Source: Anaerobiospirillum sp. NML120448
GTDB lineage: Bacteria > Pseudomonadota > Gammaproteobacteria > Enterobacterales > Succinivibrionaceae
DNA: 46,402 nt
Reading direction: 5' to 3'
NCBI RefSeq assembly: GCF_023050945.1
Contig: NZ_JALKIM010000027.1
Location: forward strand, 1-46,402
The notes under the pieces are model-generated. The model did no database searches and was not told the origin of the DNA. It saw only the letters and a program-made list of their open reading frames with translations. The position numbers and the translations under genes are program-made. The number at the start of each line of letters is the position of its first letter. Position 1 is the first letter of the stretch. Positions 29,301 to 39,296 of the stretch are shown piece after piece.

Positions 29301-32045
29301 TAAGCCATCAGCATACTTAATTGCTGTAGTATCGCCTGAGCCTTCAAAGCCAATGCCCTTAATTGCAGTCTCACCTAAAGTTAAGACTGCCTTGGTACCA
29401 TCAACTGTAATGGTACCAGAAGCATTCTCTACACCATAGGTTAAATCGCCAGACTCAGCAGTACCTGACTCAAGACCAGTTAAGGTTAAGCTACCATATA
29501 CATTTACGGTACCTTCAGCTTGATTGAACTTAGCAAAGGTTGCAGAGCTGTCTTTGTTAATGGTTACTGTTGAGTTAGCATCAACAATGGTCAAGCCGCC
29601 TTGGGTTGAAGTAAAGGAAGCTACAGACTTGCCATCCTTTAAGGTCTCACCACCTACAACAAAGTCACCACTTTGAGTAAGAGTTACATCCTTACCAGTC
29701 CAATTGCCGTTAGATACTAAGATTTGTCCATTATTGGCTGCTTTAGCATTTACATTTAAGTTAACATTGACATTGCCACCTTGAGAAAGAGCTACTTCAT
29801 TCTCAATATCACCTAATTGCAATACAGAGCCTTGCTCTAAAACAATATTAGCTAACTTACCTGTTGAATCCACAGCACTATTTGCTAAGAATGTACCTGA
29901 GCCAATATTTGCTTCTGTAGTATCTGGCTTATCGGCAGTAAGCTTAAGTGTTTCGGCCTTTAAAGTACCAGTCTTGATATTTAATGCGGTACCATTAAGT
30001 CCAGTTACTGATAACTCATTGGCTTGTAAAGCGCCAGCCAAATCAATCTTGCCAGCAGCGCCAGTTCCTGTATTAGTAAGATTTGCAGATGAAATCTCAA
30101 AGTCACCATTAACCTTTAAAGTACCATCCTCTTTAACAAGAGTGGTTAACTTTGTGTTGTCTGCTGAAACAATCTTTTTAGCAATATCTTCTGAAAGAAT
30201 GATAGTACCTTTCTTATCAACTTTCATTGATGAAGATTGGGCAGGGCCAATAACAAAGTTACCAGACTCAAGCTCAGATAAATCAAGAGTAGCTTGGAAT
30301 AGGTTATTATTTGAACCGCCGCCTACAGTAATATCACCACTGGTTAATGTAAGCTTTGAACCAGCATTAAACTTTAAGCTAGCAGCAGTCTTATTGGTAG
30401 TATCGTCTAATCCAACTACTAAAGAGCCCTTTGCAGAGTCAGTACCTAAAGTTAAAGCAACGTCATTAGTCCAAGAGCCATTGTCAATCTTAAGTGACTT
30501 GTTATTTTCAACAGTTAAGGCGCTAGCTGCGTTAGCACCCTTGCTGATAGTGCCAGTATTAGCTAATAAAGCCTTGATCTTAGCGGCATCATCTAAATCA
30601 GCAAAGCCTTTTTTACCATTTACTTCAGCAATTGAATCAGTGCCTAAGTTCAAATCAGCCTTAAGAGTTGTCTTAGCATCAATTGTAAGTCCGCTATTGG
30701 CACTTAAAACTGCATTAGTAATAGCAACCTCTTGAGCATCAGCGGCAGTTACCTTTAGAGTGTTGCCAACAAGCTTACCAGCTGATGCTAAGTCTGCACC
30801 TAAAATAATCTCGTTAGCTTTTACAGCAGAGGTTCCATCTGTAAGTTTGATTTGATTAGCAGCTGTATCAGCAGTAGCAGCTAATTTCAAACCATCAGCA
30901 GCGGTTAAATCAAGAGTGGAAGCACCTAAATCAAGAGTAGAACTTGCAGCTACTTCAGTCTTAGCCTTGCTTGCTAAGGTTTTAGCACTGGCCAAATCAG
31001 TCTTTAAGGTAGAGCCACCGCTAATTAAGAATGCAGACTCATCACTGGTTTTGCCAATAGAAGCCTTCTCTGCACCTAAGTCAAGAGTTACAACACCAGA
31101 ACCAGAAAGAGTTACCTTACCCTCAAGGTCTAATACACCGCCAGTAATATCAAACTTCTTAGCGCTGTTATCTGTTACTGCATCAGCAAAAGCAAAGTTT
31201 ACAGAGTCACCAGACTTAACGCTAAGCTTACCGCCAGTCATAGAGCCATCAACTAAGTTGATGGTTAAGCCAGTCATATTAGTGCCATCGCCCTGAGTTT
31301 GAATTTCACCAGCGTTAATGGTTAAGGTATCAGCATTTAAAGTAATAGAGGATGCTCCAGCACCACCACTTTGGGCAGCCTTGATTAAAGCGCCAGCATT
31401 TAAAGTAATGTCGGTGTTATTGGTGCGAGTAGCTGTAATTGTTTTACCTGCAACAGATTTATCATCAAGGTCTAATACAGCCTTGCCTTCAGCTAACTCT
31501 GCTTTACCAATTGTTATAGTGTCAGCCTCAAGTTTACCGACTTTACCAGTATCTAAAGCTAATTTCAAAGTACCAGACTCTAAGGCAACTGCTTTTGCTT
31601 TAACAGTCATATTGCCTTTGGTATCAGTACCTGCAATAGTTAAACCATTTGCAACATCGCCAGTAGCAATGGTTAAATTCTGAATGGTTAAAGATTTATC
31701 GGCAGATGCATTTGAACCTAGATTAATTTTATTTTCGGCTAATTTACCGCCACTAATAACTACATTGGCATTTAAGGTTAAGTCTGCGTCTGTAGCTTCA
31801 ATAGTAATATTCTTCCACTTATTATCGGCACCTGTTTCTGAGCCACCTGTGATTTCAACAGTTCCAGTTAAACCAGCAAGCTCGTCAGCCTCTAAAGCAG
31901 TGTTAGTGGATCCAGCCTGAGCTTGACCTGCAGCTAAGCCCATGGTTACGACGGCGGCGGTAGCTAAGCCTTTAAAATATGCATTCTGGAAGATTGCACG
32001 GTATTGAGCCATTAAGAACTTAATGGCATTGTTAGTTTGCTTCAT
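26325..32045 (-). CDS. Autotransporter 2 (type B barrel)
   Basis: This 1906-residue protein is built like its neighbours: the same 44-residue signal region, a passenger of about 1590 residues with beta-helix-type repeats, and a barrel from about residue 1640 to the terminal YMF. The barrel (AIWVTPVYKSAESDGFAADNKSYG) is of the second type, shared with autotransporter 4. The N-terminal ~400 passenger residues match neither of the others closely, so this is the part most likely to differ at the surface. Cys1622 (ARMCVGV; autotransporter 4 has Gly there) is the only cysteine I find in the four proteins. It lies in the helix entering the barrel. The gene has its own leader, homopolymer tract and paired terminators, so it is probably expressed as a single unit. 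Confidence 0.9.
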   Translation of the reverse strand: MKQTNNAIKFLMAQYRAIFQNAYFKGLATAAVVTMGLAAGQAQAGSTNTALEADELAGLTGTVEITGGSETGADNKWKNITIEATDADLTLNANVVISGGKLAENKINLGSNASADKSLTIQNLTIATGDVANGLTIAGTDTKGNMTVKAKAVALESGTLKLALDTGKVGKLEADTITIGKAELAEGKAVLDLDDKSVAGKTITATRTNNTDITLNAGALIKAAQSGGAGASSITLNADTLTINAGEIQTQGDGTNMTGLTINLVDGSMTGGKLSVKSGDSVNFAFADAVTDNSAKKFDITGGVLDLEGKVTLSGSGVVTLDLGAEKASIGKTSDESAFLISGGSTLKTDLASAKTLASKAKTEVAASSTLDLGASTLDLTAADGLKLAATADTAANQIKLTDGTSAVKANEIILGADLASAGKLVGNTLKVTAADAQEVAITNAVLSANSGLTIDAKTTLKADLNLGTDSIAEVNGKKGFADLDDAAKIKALLANTGTISKGANAASALTVENNKSLKIDNGSWTNDVALTLGTDSAKGSLVVGLDDTTNKTAASLKFNAGSKLTLTSGDITVGGGSNNNLFQATLDLSELESGNFVIGPAQSSSMKVDKKGTIILSEDIAKKIVSADNTKLTTLVKEDGTLKVNGDFEISSANLTNTGTGAAGKIDLAGALQANELSVTGLNGTALNIKTGTLKAETLKLTADKPDTTEANIGSGTFLANSAVDSTGKLANIVLEQGSVLQLGDIENEVALSQGGNVNVNLNVNAKAANNGQILVSNGNWTGKDVTLTQSGDFVVGGETLKDGKSVASFTSTQGGLTIVDANSTVTINKDSSATFAKFNQAEGTVNVYGSLTLTGLESGTAESGDLTYGVENASGTITVDGTKAVLTLGETAIKGIGFEGSGDTTAIKYADGLANKDPFANTVKLDNFGTLKLAFAEGTEFTTAQIAALRKEFVSNPDGNGYLDLSKAVITDAGVVQQEDGSYTITHEELKKIEDLNNVVIANLEKATVTGIKPGDAVTGVVGNLQAEGSVSDITIAGATLNDGSKGFANNQSGTTVDLSVNASGFLHLKNGGTANKITLTNGTANNVTQLIVTDGSNTIAKIDGKGAETSLSLNGDAQVKVNESVKVGSINTQEGTSLDITTNLTTSNKDTKSVIKGDLKVAGTSTFAGETELAGQNNVLGNVTFQKAATLSGKSNTLGVATFQDNAKITQGQTFATDVKLASTKQLVVGTEPSEALVDGASAYLVTDKLTLAGGTLYVDPSYNVASSIVVTGDLTNAPAADKTDAGSLGGTAVALQNSILAVGLDTTDKAAALAAVKSELAPLFKANGALDKDKIGAVAYTAKSITLGANDKLVVDSTKSLTDYQNATAPTQALYLGKNSALAVDAQAFEGTKAPVTLQNNSAVYAGEGAKVLLTGSNVVAKVKGEKLFDGTALTLDSASVNAEQKKVLRVETINGWFTQDITDLNTDTLALSVNDTKMKGDLAGISAPVADTLMSVAYGHKNYEAVKADPNVEQDVVYGDATGFYKNADKYYTDPEFKNEFTPDSELVKKLANEQVDAKTGAVYFAPKNELIDNIVYNNGSAIDAETNARLAVFGGAPQAAIEAGASTYEAISARMCVGVSGVSAAANGQGGAIWVTPVYKSAESDGFAADNKSYGADVKLYGLALGADIEVAPNFKVGGMFNVGSGDADGQGLGSNVSNDFDYYGLGLYAGYSMDAFSLVADVTYTAVDNDIEGNTDLGKVNASIDSTNLSVGITGQYKLSVAGMDVTPHAGLRYSMIDMDDYSTAYSQNDSDSLNIFSVPVGVTIAKEYVTDTWTVKPSFDLTLTGNFGDDEAEATAKWNGFSNLSTTVKSEIMDNFTYGAAVGVSATSGNFGLGLGVNYTGSSNTDEFGVNANARYMF

Positions 32046-32507
32046 TTGTAATAGTAAATGAAAAATGTGTGGGATGTTTTGTCTTGGCAGCTTTAGCTTG
32101 GTCTAGTTGAGGTCGCAGTAAAGCCTTGCTTTGTACTGAGCGGGCGTTTAAATTTACTGATAAAAATGACCTTCAAGCATTAGGTGTAATTTGGAACTTT
32201 CAATAAGAATATGAAGTTCTTTACAATACCAAAAAGCTAAAGTGCAAATAGGCTAAAAGCCTAAGTTTAAGGTTGTACAAGCAATCGTTGATTAGCTTGT
32301 AGCTAAGAGGTAAAAGTAGTAAAGACCGTAATTAAACTAGCACGCTAAAGCTAATTTAGTATGGTCACAATCTCTATTGTTGGAAGGTACCAACTTAAAA
32401 GAGACACTACTAGTGCGGGATGTAAGACAAAACAAATACGTAGAGCTCAATAACGTGAAAAGAGCTCTGGAATGGTGTTTTTAAGCGGTGTATCTAAAAA
32501 CTAGTCG
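32046..32507 (-). promoter_or_regulatory. Conserved structured leader of autotransporter 2 (type B)
   Basis: Long-range arms lie at 32423-32434 and 32075-32086 (11 bp pair; the inner arm ends 29 nt from the ATG). CCCGCACTAGTAG is at 32407-32419. Hairpin AAATTAGC-TTTAGCGT-GCTAGTTT is at 32334-32357, with the same loop as type A but a different stem. The 24-nt invariant block is at 32296-32319, hairpin TACAAGC/GCTTGTA at 32276-32301 and hairpin TAGGCT/AGCCTA at 32249-32263. A type-B-only hairpin GTTGG/CCAAC is at 32379-32394. Confidence 0.6.
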
Positions 32508-32524
32508 AAAAAAAAAAAAAAAAA
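32508..32524 (-). repeat. Homopolymer tract A17 (T17) upstream of autotransporter 2
   Basis: Seventeen A between CTAGTCG and GCATAATCTATGCC. It is the longest of the four tracts and starts 463 bp upstream of the ATG. Confidence 0.85.
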
Positions 32525-32591
32525 GCATAATCTATGCCTATTCTATCGGTTCTTTAAAATTAGATGAAATAAACCTTATGGCGATAAGTTA

Positions 32592-32910
32592 ATAATGCTT
32601 TTAGTGTGTGGTTTCAATGTTAATGGAAAATTTTAAAAGCAGTGATTAATTTCGCGTGAAAGAGAGCAATGGTATGCAAAAGGTATGATTTTACAGCCGA
32701 GCAACAAGCTCAAAATATGCGTGGGTAGTTTGTTTGCAACATTAATTAAGTTAAGTTAAGTTAAGTTAAGTTAAGTTAAGCTAAGGATTATGCTTTCAAT
32801 AACATTCACTCTGCAAAAGAACTAATACTGCGATTTCCCGCAAATTCGAAATATCTCTATGCAAGATCAAGTGCTCAGTGTTCTTGTCAAATTCTAGAGC
32901 AAAAAGCCAA
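32592..32910. other. Spacer upstream of the autotransporter 2 control region
   Basis: Similarity with the autotransporter 4 upstream region stops at 32591. No gene is seen. The only structured content is the TTAAG microsatellite at 32746-32780. Confidence 0.5.
32746..32780. repeat. Pentanucleotide microsatellite (TTAAG)7
   Basis: Seven perfect TTAAG units, followed by a variant CTAAG. It lies between the terminator of autotransporter 3 and the control region of autotransporter 2, about 220 bp upstream of the T17 tract. Confidence 0.92.
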
Positions 32911-32948
32911 AAAGGCAGGATGCTTATTTTAATAAGCATCCTGCCTTT
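32911..32948 (-). terminator. Distal terminator of autotransporter 3
   Basis: A perfect 18-bp stem, AAAGGCAGGATGCTTATT with its complement, around a 2-nt loop, flanked by A and T runs. It is the strongest hairpin in the window and may act in both directions. Confidence 0.85.
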
Positions 32949-32966
32949 TGTATTTTGGCCTACCTC

Positions 32967-33019
32967 AAAAGAGGCTCTCAACCTAACAGAGCTTGCCTTT
33001 CTGCTAAGTCTCAAGCCTC
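32967..33019 (-). terminator. Conserved proximal terminator of autotransporter 3
   Basis: GAGGCT/AGCCTC closing stem (32971-32976 with 33014-33019) followed by TTTT on the minus strand. Confidence 0.55.
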
Positions 33020-33055
33020 AATTTAAGTAGTTTTAGTTAAATGTTCTATTTAAGC

Positions 33056-36000
33056 TTAGAACATGTAACGTGCATTGGCGTTTACACCAAACTCATCAGT
33101 GTTAGAGGAGCCAGTGTAGTTGAGGCCTAAGCCTAAACCAAAGTTGCCAGTCTTAGCAGCGATGCCAACAGCTGCACCATAGGTGAAGTTGTCAACAAAC
33201 TCAGCCTTGGTAGATACGTCCCAGTTGCTTACACCAGTCCAGGATACAGTGCCATCAACAGTGTCGTCACCGAAGTTGCCAGTTAAGGTCAAGTCAAAGC
33301 TTGGCTTAACAGTCCAAGTGTCAGTTACATACTCCTTGGAGATGGTTACACCAACAGGGATGGAGAATACATTAGCAGAGCTTGCATTGTATTGACCAAC
33401 CTCACCAAAATCAGCTGAATCAATGGTGTAGTCATCCATGTCGATGCGAGTGAAACGCAAGCCAGCATGTGGAGTTACGTCCATCTCAGCAACCTTTAAG
33501 GCGTACTGACCAGTTACACCAACGCTTAAGGCAGTGGTATCAAAGGAGGTAGAGGTCTTGCCAGCAGCGGTGTTAGCCTCAACATCAGAATCAATAGTGG
33601 TGTAAGAAACATCACCAACGATTGAGAAGTTGTCGATAGCATAGCCTGCGTAGATAGAACCACCGAAGTAGTCAAAGTCATTAGATACTACAGAGGCAGC
33701 ACCCTGACCATCAGCATCACCAGAACCTACATTGAACATAGCACCAACACGTACGCCGTTAGCTAAGGTTACATCACCACCTAAGGCTACGCCGTATAAG
33801 GTAATGTCAGAACCGTAGCCTAAGCCGTCAGCGTCGAAGCCATCAGACTCGTGGCTCTTGTAAACTGGGGTTACCCATAAGCCAGAACCTTGACCATTGT
33901 TAGCAATAGTCATAGTACCAGCCTGCTGGCCCATACCGAAGCGACCTGCAACAGCGTCATAAGTGGTAGAGGTAGCAACTAAAGCAGTCTCAGCAGCACC
34001 ACCAAAATCACCCATACGTGCAGCTTGATCAGCGGCAGCACCATTGGTATTACGTACAACCTTCTCTAAGAACTGGTTGTTAGCATAGCGATAAGCAACC
34101 TTCTTGTCCTGACCGTCAACCTTTTCAGTAACAATTACAAAGTCCTTAGCAGTAGTACCCTCTGGTAACTTAGAGGTATCAATAGTGCCATCTTCTTTAA
34201 GAACATCAGCCTTGCCTGCAACTAAGTACTCTGCCTTATTAGGATCTACTTGAGCGCCATCACGTGGATACATCTCCTCCCAGTTCTTGGTAAGAGTGGT
34301 GTAGCCTAATAAGAAGTCACGCATTGGAGCAGAAGCTGCGGTAAAGGCACTATCAACCTTAGTGGTATCAAGAGTTAAGGTGTCCTTAGAAACTTCCTTG
34401 CCTGCCTCAAGAGTAAAGTACATTAAGCCGTTTACAGTCTCAACACGAATGCTATTAGTGTCATCACCTAAGATCTTAACGCCAGTATTAGTCGTGCCAG
34501 CATCAGTAAATACAGTGACTTCACGAGAGCCGTTTAAGAATGAACTGCCATCAAGAACAATCTTGGCACCTTCCTCGGCATAAACAGCTGCATCATCGCT
34601 TAAGAACTTGATTGCACCACCAGAAACATTGGCACCATCACCTAATACTAATGCAGAGTTTTTACCTAAGTATAAGTCAGCTTCTTGTGGGGTATTAGGA
34701 GTGCCGCTGTATGTATATTTCTTGGTGTACTTATCAGCTAAATTAGTGCCAGTCTTAAATGCAGTCTTAGCATTGGCATTAGAGTCAATGATAATCTTCT
34801 TGCCATCATTAACTGTCTGCTGAGAGTTAACATAAAGAACTGAGCCTAACTGATCTTTCTCATTGCTTAATGAGCCATTTGTGTTTTGAATGCTCTTTAA
34901 GTAAGAACGAGCTGAGTCTAAGTTAATCTCACCGTTTTCTTTAATACCAACTAATAAAGCAGCATTTTGACCAACTACAACATTGCCGTTAACAATACTA
35001 TCAGCACCAGCAGTATTGCTTTGATCAGTGAAAGAGCCAATTTCAGCAACAGCAGTTTTCTTAGAGTAGTCAGGATCTAAGAATAATACACCACCATTAA
35101 GGTTTACATGCTTAGCTGATAAGAAACCAGTTGAGTTTTGCTCATCAGCGTGATCTGGGTGGTATTCACCTACAGAAATAAGCCTACCAGATTCACCAAG
35201 TAATAAGCCTTGAACATTAACGTTAGCATTGTCTAAGATTGCTAAATCTTCATTGAAGGTAGCCTTGCCTACAAAAGTGGTTGCGCCGTTGGCAAATTCT
35301 ACATCCTTGGAAGCGGTGAATGTGCCATTAAAGTTGTTGTTACCTGCAAAGTTTACTGGACCTGTTAAGGTTGTATTACCATTAACCTCTAAGTCGCCTG
35401 AAATGTTTGAGGTATTTGCACTTGTTAACTCAAAGGTCTTATTAACTACGAGCTTAGAGCCAGCAGCAGAGTCAATAGTGCCTAACTTAACTTTACCATC
35501 AACCTGGGTAACACCGCTCTTAATGTTAAGCTTACCAGTAGTATCGGTGCTGGTTAGGTCTTTAAGAACCTTAGTTTGTCCCTTAGCACCATCAATGGTT
35601 AAGGTAGAGTTAGCGCCAATCTTAGCATGGTCAACAATACCGCCATTAGCTAAAGTAAAGTTGGTTTTGTCTTCTAAGGTAACACCTAAAACTACACCAC
35701 CACTGCCAAGAGCAAAGTACTTGTCAGTAGAACCTGCTTCCTTAGCAACTGCATTGTAAAGACCACCACCCTTAGTGAAGGTTACAGACTCACCTTCGTT
35801 AGTGATAAGATCAGTTACTACAGAACCGAAGTGACCAGCTAATTTATCAGTGGTTTCAACCTTGGTTAATTTCTTATCAACTAAGTTTTGATCAATATAA
35901 GTTGGTAAGTAGTTAGCAAAGCCGTCAGCATTGTCTTTCCAAGCTACAGTATCACCAGTAGTGTCAATGCCTGAAATTGTTACATTGTCGCTTAAGGTTA

Positions 36001-38854
36001 CAGTACCACTTGGAGCTGTGCCGCCGAATAACTTCTTAGTTAAAGTATCTAAACCAGTCTGATTGATCTTCTTTTCGCCATCAGCAAAAATCAAATCTAC
36101 GTTAGAGCCAGAAGCAGAAGTAATAGCACCGTCTACAAATTTGCTAAGATCTGATGCAAAGGTAAGAGCGCCATCTTTGTCTAAGGTCATACCAGCTGTA
36201 GCAGCGCCTGAAAGGGTAAGGTTTGCACCATCATTAAGAACAATAGAGCCAGCTGCTAAAGTAACACCATAGGTATCGTCAGCAGTACCAAGTTTGTTAT
36301 CAGCACCCTTGTCTTGCTTACCAAGGATAGTTACGTCGCCACTAACTGTAATTGCAGAGACTTTAGCATCAATAGCGTTGGCAACTAAGGAAGAGCCCTT
36401 AGCTACAGATACGCCAGCAGTAGCGGTAAGTAGACCATTAACCTTTAAACCAGCATGGATTTGGTTGCCATCAGCATCTAAAGTGGTGTTATTACCAATA
36501 GTTAAAGCTGTAGCAGTAACATCCTTTTCTGCAATCCAATCACCAGCAACTACAGAAACGCTACCAGCGGAAATTTTGAGGTTTTGGTTAATGCTGCCGC
36601 CAGAAGATAAAGGTGAGGAGATTCTATTTTCAGTCTTTACATCACCTAGCTTCAATACGGAATTTGCAGTTGAAAGATTAACTTCTTTATCAGAGCTTAA
36701 GCCTTTTAATACAGTGTATTTGCCAGCGCCTAGCTTGATATCAGTAGCGCTAGATGAGCTGCTTTGCTTTAACTCTAAAGTACCAGCTTGAATCTTGCCA
36801 TGCTCGCCGATATCTAGAGCGTCAGTATTAAAGTCCTTTAAAGTTAAAGTATCAGTTACTTCTAACTTACCTGAGTCAGTGCTTTGGTTATCAAACTGAA
36901 TAACACCATTAGTGCCAGGTACACCACTTGAGTTATTGCCAGATTTTAAGGTAGCAGCAGCAATTTCTAAAGAGTTAACCTTTAAAACACCATTGCTATC
37001 GAGAAGGATAGAAGCTACTTTATTACCTTCAGTACCAGTTACTTTACCTACGAAGGAAGCAACATGCTCACCCTTCATAATTAAGGTACCAGAGTTGGTT
37101 ACTGAGAGAGCAATATCGGCCTCAGTACCAGCTTTGCTTGTGGCTACATTATTAGCACCAGAAATATCTAATTCTGCATTGGCACCATCAACTGAAAGTG
37201 TATTACCAGCTTTGTTTGCAATAGTGATATCGCCACCATCAATGGTCAACTTAGAGTCAAGCATCTTAGCAGTAGTAGCTTGATTAGATACTGCACTAGT
37301 AAGTTTGATAGAACCATCATTAATGGTAACATCGCCAGTGAATAAATAGTTACCAGCAGCAACAGTTAAGCCGCCGCCACTAACATTAATGGCCTTGCTA
37401 GTAATAGAGCCATTGTCAGATACTAAAATAGTCTTACCATCAGTATCTTGTGCTTCAGATGTTGCTTGTAAGGTAACTTTATCTTGGAGCTTAAATGCAG
37501 ACTTACCATTCTGAGCAATTAACTCTAAGTTCTTGGTCTTTAATGCTGCACCAGCCTTAACTTCGGCACCAGTGCTGCCTAATGTTAAAGTTTCCTTAGC
37601 TTCAAAAGTAAGATTAGCTGCGCCAGTTACAGTTTTGTCCACGGTAATGTTGTTGGCTTCAAGAGTAGAATTTCCTGCAGCAGTTGCACTGATTTTACCA
37701 GCGGCAGCGGCATCAGATGCAAATGTGTAATCAGCTAAGTTAATATCACCATTTACAACAACAGTGCCTGATTTGCCTAGATCTAAAGCACCTTTTTTAG
37801 CATTTTCTACACCAGTGCCAGAGTTTAAGAACTTATCAAGTGTATCCTTGCTAATAGCTAACTTAGCAACATTAGTTCCTGAACCTACAGTAACTACAGC
37901 TTTACCATTACCCTGACCAGCACCTTGTAAAACTACGCTATTACCAAGGTTTACGTTACCCTTATCAATAGTAAGAGTTGTATCATTAGCCTCTGCGGTA
38001 AGAGTGATAGTTCCGCTGGTAATATTTAAAGTATCTTCTTTATCAGTAGTTTTCTTTATATCATCAGCAAGAGAAATAGTAGCAGAACCAGAGTTGCCAA
38101 CATTAATGTCAAGCTTTTCAGCAGTACCAAAAGTGGAAATTGTACCGAACTTTTTAGCAGTAACATCTAAGACACCACCAGTACTTACAAGTTCACCTTG
38201 TAAAATTGCTTTAGATGCTGCGCCACCATCAAAGGTAACAGTACCACCACTTGATAAATTAATTTGAGAAGCTGCTTTAGCTTCAGCGGCAGCTCTACCT
38301 AAAGTTGCGACTTCAGCGCCAGTTGCAGCAGTAAGAGAAATCTTTGCATCTTTACCCTTAACAGAAATGGTATTAGCTTCAACGGTTGCAGCGGAAGCTG
38401 TAGTTCCAGCAGCTCCTGCAATATCTAATAAACCAGACTGTACGTCAATCTGATTAATCTTTACAGTTAAAGCAGCTCCATCGGCAGCTGCAAGACTAAT
38501 GCCATCAGTTGCTTTTCCAGTTTGTACAGTTAAAGAACCACTACCTGATAAAGATAGAGCACCACCATCAGCCCTAATAGAGTGAGCAGTAGAGTTATTT
38601 ATACCAGTAACTTTTACATCAGCCTTCCAATCCTTAGTGTCCTTACCTGTGATTGCAACCTGATCTGTGTCTGTAAATTGTAGTTCACCTTGATTGGCTA
38701 AGTCTGTTAGAGTAGGAGCTGTAGCCTGAGCCTGACCAGCAGCTAAACCCATAGTTACGACAGCAGCGGTGGCTAAGCCTTTAAAATATGCATTCTGGAA
38801 GATTGCACGGTATTGAGCCATTAAGAACTTAATGGCGTTATTTGTTTGCTTCAT
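33056..38854 (-). CDS. Autotransporter 3 (type A barrel)
   Basis: This 1932-residue protein has the common 44-residue signal region, a passenger from about 45 to 1600 and a barrel from about 1660 to the terminal F. The barrel is nearly identical to that of autotransporter 1, and similarity continues upstream to around passenger residue 290 (ISKDTLDKFL... against LSKTTFDNFL...). The first ~250 passenger residues (TAPTLTDLANQGELQF...) are unlike those of autotransporter 1. Just before the barrel a short variable insert also differs (about 50 residues after YPRDGA). The pattern suggests a shared scaffold with exchanged N-terminal surface regions. It is an outer-membrane protein with an exposed passenger. 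No protease or lipase motif is visible, so an adhesin-type role is the default inference. Confidence 0.9.
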   Translation of the reverse strand: MKQTNNAIKFLMAQYRAIFQNAYFKGLATAAVVTMGLAAGQAQATAPTLTDLANQGELQFTDTDQVAITGKDTKDWKADVKVTGINNSTAHSIRADGGALSLSGSGSLTVQTGKATDGISLAAADGAALTVKINQIDVQSGLLDIAGAAGTTASAATVEANTISVKGKDAKISLTAATGAEVATLGRAAAEAKAASQINLSSGGTVTFDGGAASKAILQGELVSTGGVLDVTAKKFGTISTFGTAEKLDINVGNSGSATISLADDIKKTTDKEDTLNITSGTITLTAEANDTTLTIDKGNVNLGNSVVLQGAGQGNGKAVVTVGSGTNVAKLAISKDTLDKFLNSGTGVENAKKGALDLGKSGTVVVNGDINLADYTFASDAAAAGKISATAAGNSTLEANNITVDKTVTGAANLTFEAKETLTLGSTGAEVKAGAALKTKNLELIAQNGKSAFKLQDKVTLQATSEAQDTDGKTILVSDNGSITSKAINVSGGGLTVAAGNYLFTGDVTINDGSIKLTSAVSNQATTAKMLDSKLTIDGGDITIANKAGNTLSVDGANAELDISGANNVATSKAGTEADIALSVTNSGTLIMKGEHVASFVGKVTGTEGNKVASILLDSNGVLKVNSLEIAAATLKSGNNSSGVPGTNGVIQFDNQSTDSGKLEVTDTLTLKDFNTDALDIGEHGKIQAGTLELKQSSSSSATDIKLGAGKYTVLKGLSSDKEVNLSTANSVLKLGDVKTENRISSPLSSGGSINQNLKISAGSVSVVAGDWIAEKDVTATALTIGNNTTLDADGNQIHAGLKVNGLLTATAGVSVAKGSSLVANAIDAKVSAITVSGDVTILGKQDKGADNKLGTADDTYGVTLAAGSIVLNDGANLTLSGAATAGMTLDKDGALTFASDLSKFVDGAITSASGSNVDLIFADGEKKINQTGLDTLTKKLFGGTAPSGTVTLSDNVTISGIDTTGDTVAWKDNADGFANYLPTYIDQNLVDKKLTKVETTDKLAGHFGSVVTDLITNEGESVTFTKGGGLYNAVAKEAGSTDKYFALGSGGVVLGVTLEDKTNFTLANGGIVDHAKIGANSTLTIDGAKGQTKVLKDLTSTDTTGKLNIKSGVTQVDGKVKLGTIDSAAGSKLVVNKTFELTSANTSNISGDLEVNGNTTLTGPVNFAGNNNFNGTFTASKDVEFANGATTFVGKATFNEDLAILDNANVNVQGLLLGESGRLISVGEYHPDHADEQNSTGFLSAKHVNLNGGVLFLDPDYSKKTAVAEIGSFTDQSNTAGADSIVNGNVVVGQNAALLVGIKENGEINLDSARSYLKSIQNTNGSLSNEKDQLGSVLYVNSQQTVNDGKKIIIDSNANAKTAFKTGTNLADKYTKKYTYSGTPNTPQEADLYLGKNSALVLGDGANVSGGAIKFLSDDAAVYAEEGAKIVLDGSSFLNGSREVTVFTDAGTTNTGVKILGDDTNSIRVETVNGLMYFTLEAGKEVSKDTLTLDTTKVDSAFTAASAPMRDFLLGYTTLTKNWEEMYPRDGAQVDPNKAEYLVAGKADVLKEDGTIDTSKLPEGTTAKDFVIVTEKVDGQDKKVAYRYANNQFLEKVVRNTNGAAADQAARMGDFGGAAETALVATSTTYDAVAGRFGMGQQAGTMTIANNGQGSGLWVTPVYKSHESDGFDADGLGYGSDITLYGVALGGDVTLANGVRVGAMFNVGSGDADGQGAASVVSNDFDYFGGSIYAGYAIDNFSIVGDVSYTTIDSDVEANTAAGKTSTSFDTTALSVGVTGQYALKVAEMDVTPHAGLRFTRIDMDDYTIDSADFGEVGQYNASSANVFSIPVGVTISKEYVTDTWTVKPSFDLTLTGNFGDDTVDGTVSWTGVSNWDVSTKAEFVDNFTYGAAVGIAAKTGNFGLGLGLNYTGSSNTDEFGVNANARYMF

Positions 38855-39296
38855 TTGTATTTAATAAAATGAAAGATAATGTGATTGTTTTGTCTTAGCG
38901 CTTTAAATTGCAGATTACGGCCATAGCAAAAGAGCATGCTTAGTACTGAGCATGATAGTTTTTACTATAAATAGAGAGGCTATAAGCTTGTGATATGATG
39001 TAAGAGTTAACTTAAGAGAATAAGGTCTTACAAAATAGGTTGGCAAATTAAAGGGCGATAAGGATAAGGCTGACAGCCTTATATGATTTTGTACAAGTAA
39101 AAGTGATTAACTTGTAGCTAAGAGGTAAAAGTAGTTAAGACCTTGTAATGATAAGCACGCTAAAGCTTATATTTTGCTAAAGTCTATTTGATACTACTAG
39201 TGCGGGAAAGATAAGACAAAACACAAGAAAGAGCTCTATAAGACGTGAATGAGCCCATGGCGGGTGTTTTAAGACGATGCGTCTAGAATTTAGTCG
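38855..39296 (-). promoter_or_regulatory. Conserved structured leader of autotransporter 3 (type A)
   Basis: Long-range arms lie at 39212-39223 and 38886-38897 (12 bp, ending 31 nt from the ATG). CCCGCACTAGTAG is at 39194-39206 and hairpin ATAAGC-TTTAGCGT-GCTTAT at 39151-39170. The invariant block is at 39111-39134, hairpin TACAAGT/ACTTGTA at 39092-39116 and hairpin ATAAGGCT/AGCCTTAT at 39064-39082. This last hairpin is three pairs longer than in autotransporter 1, yet still perfectly paired. Confidence 0.6.
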
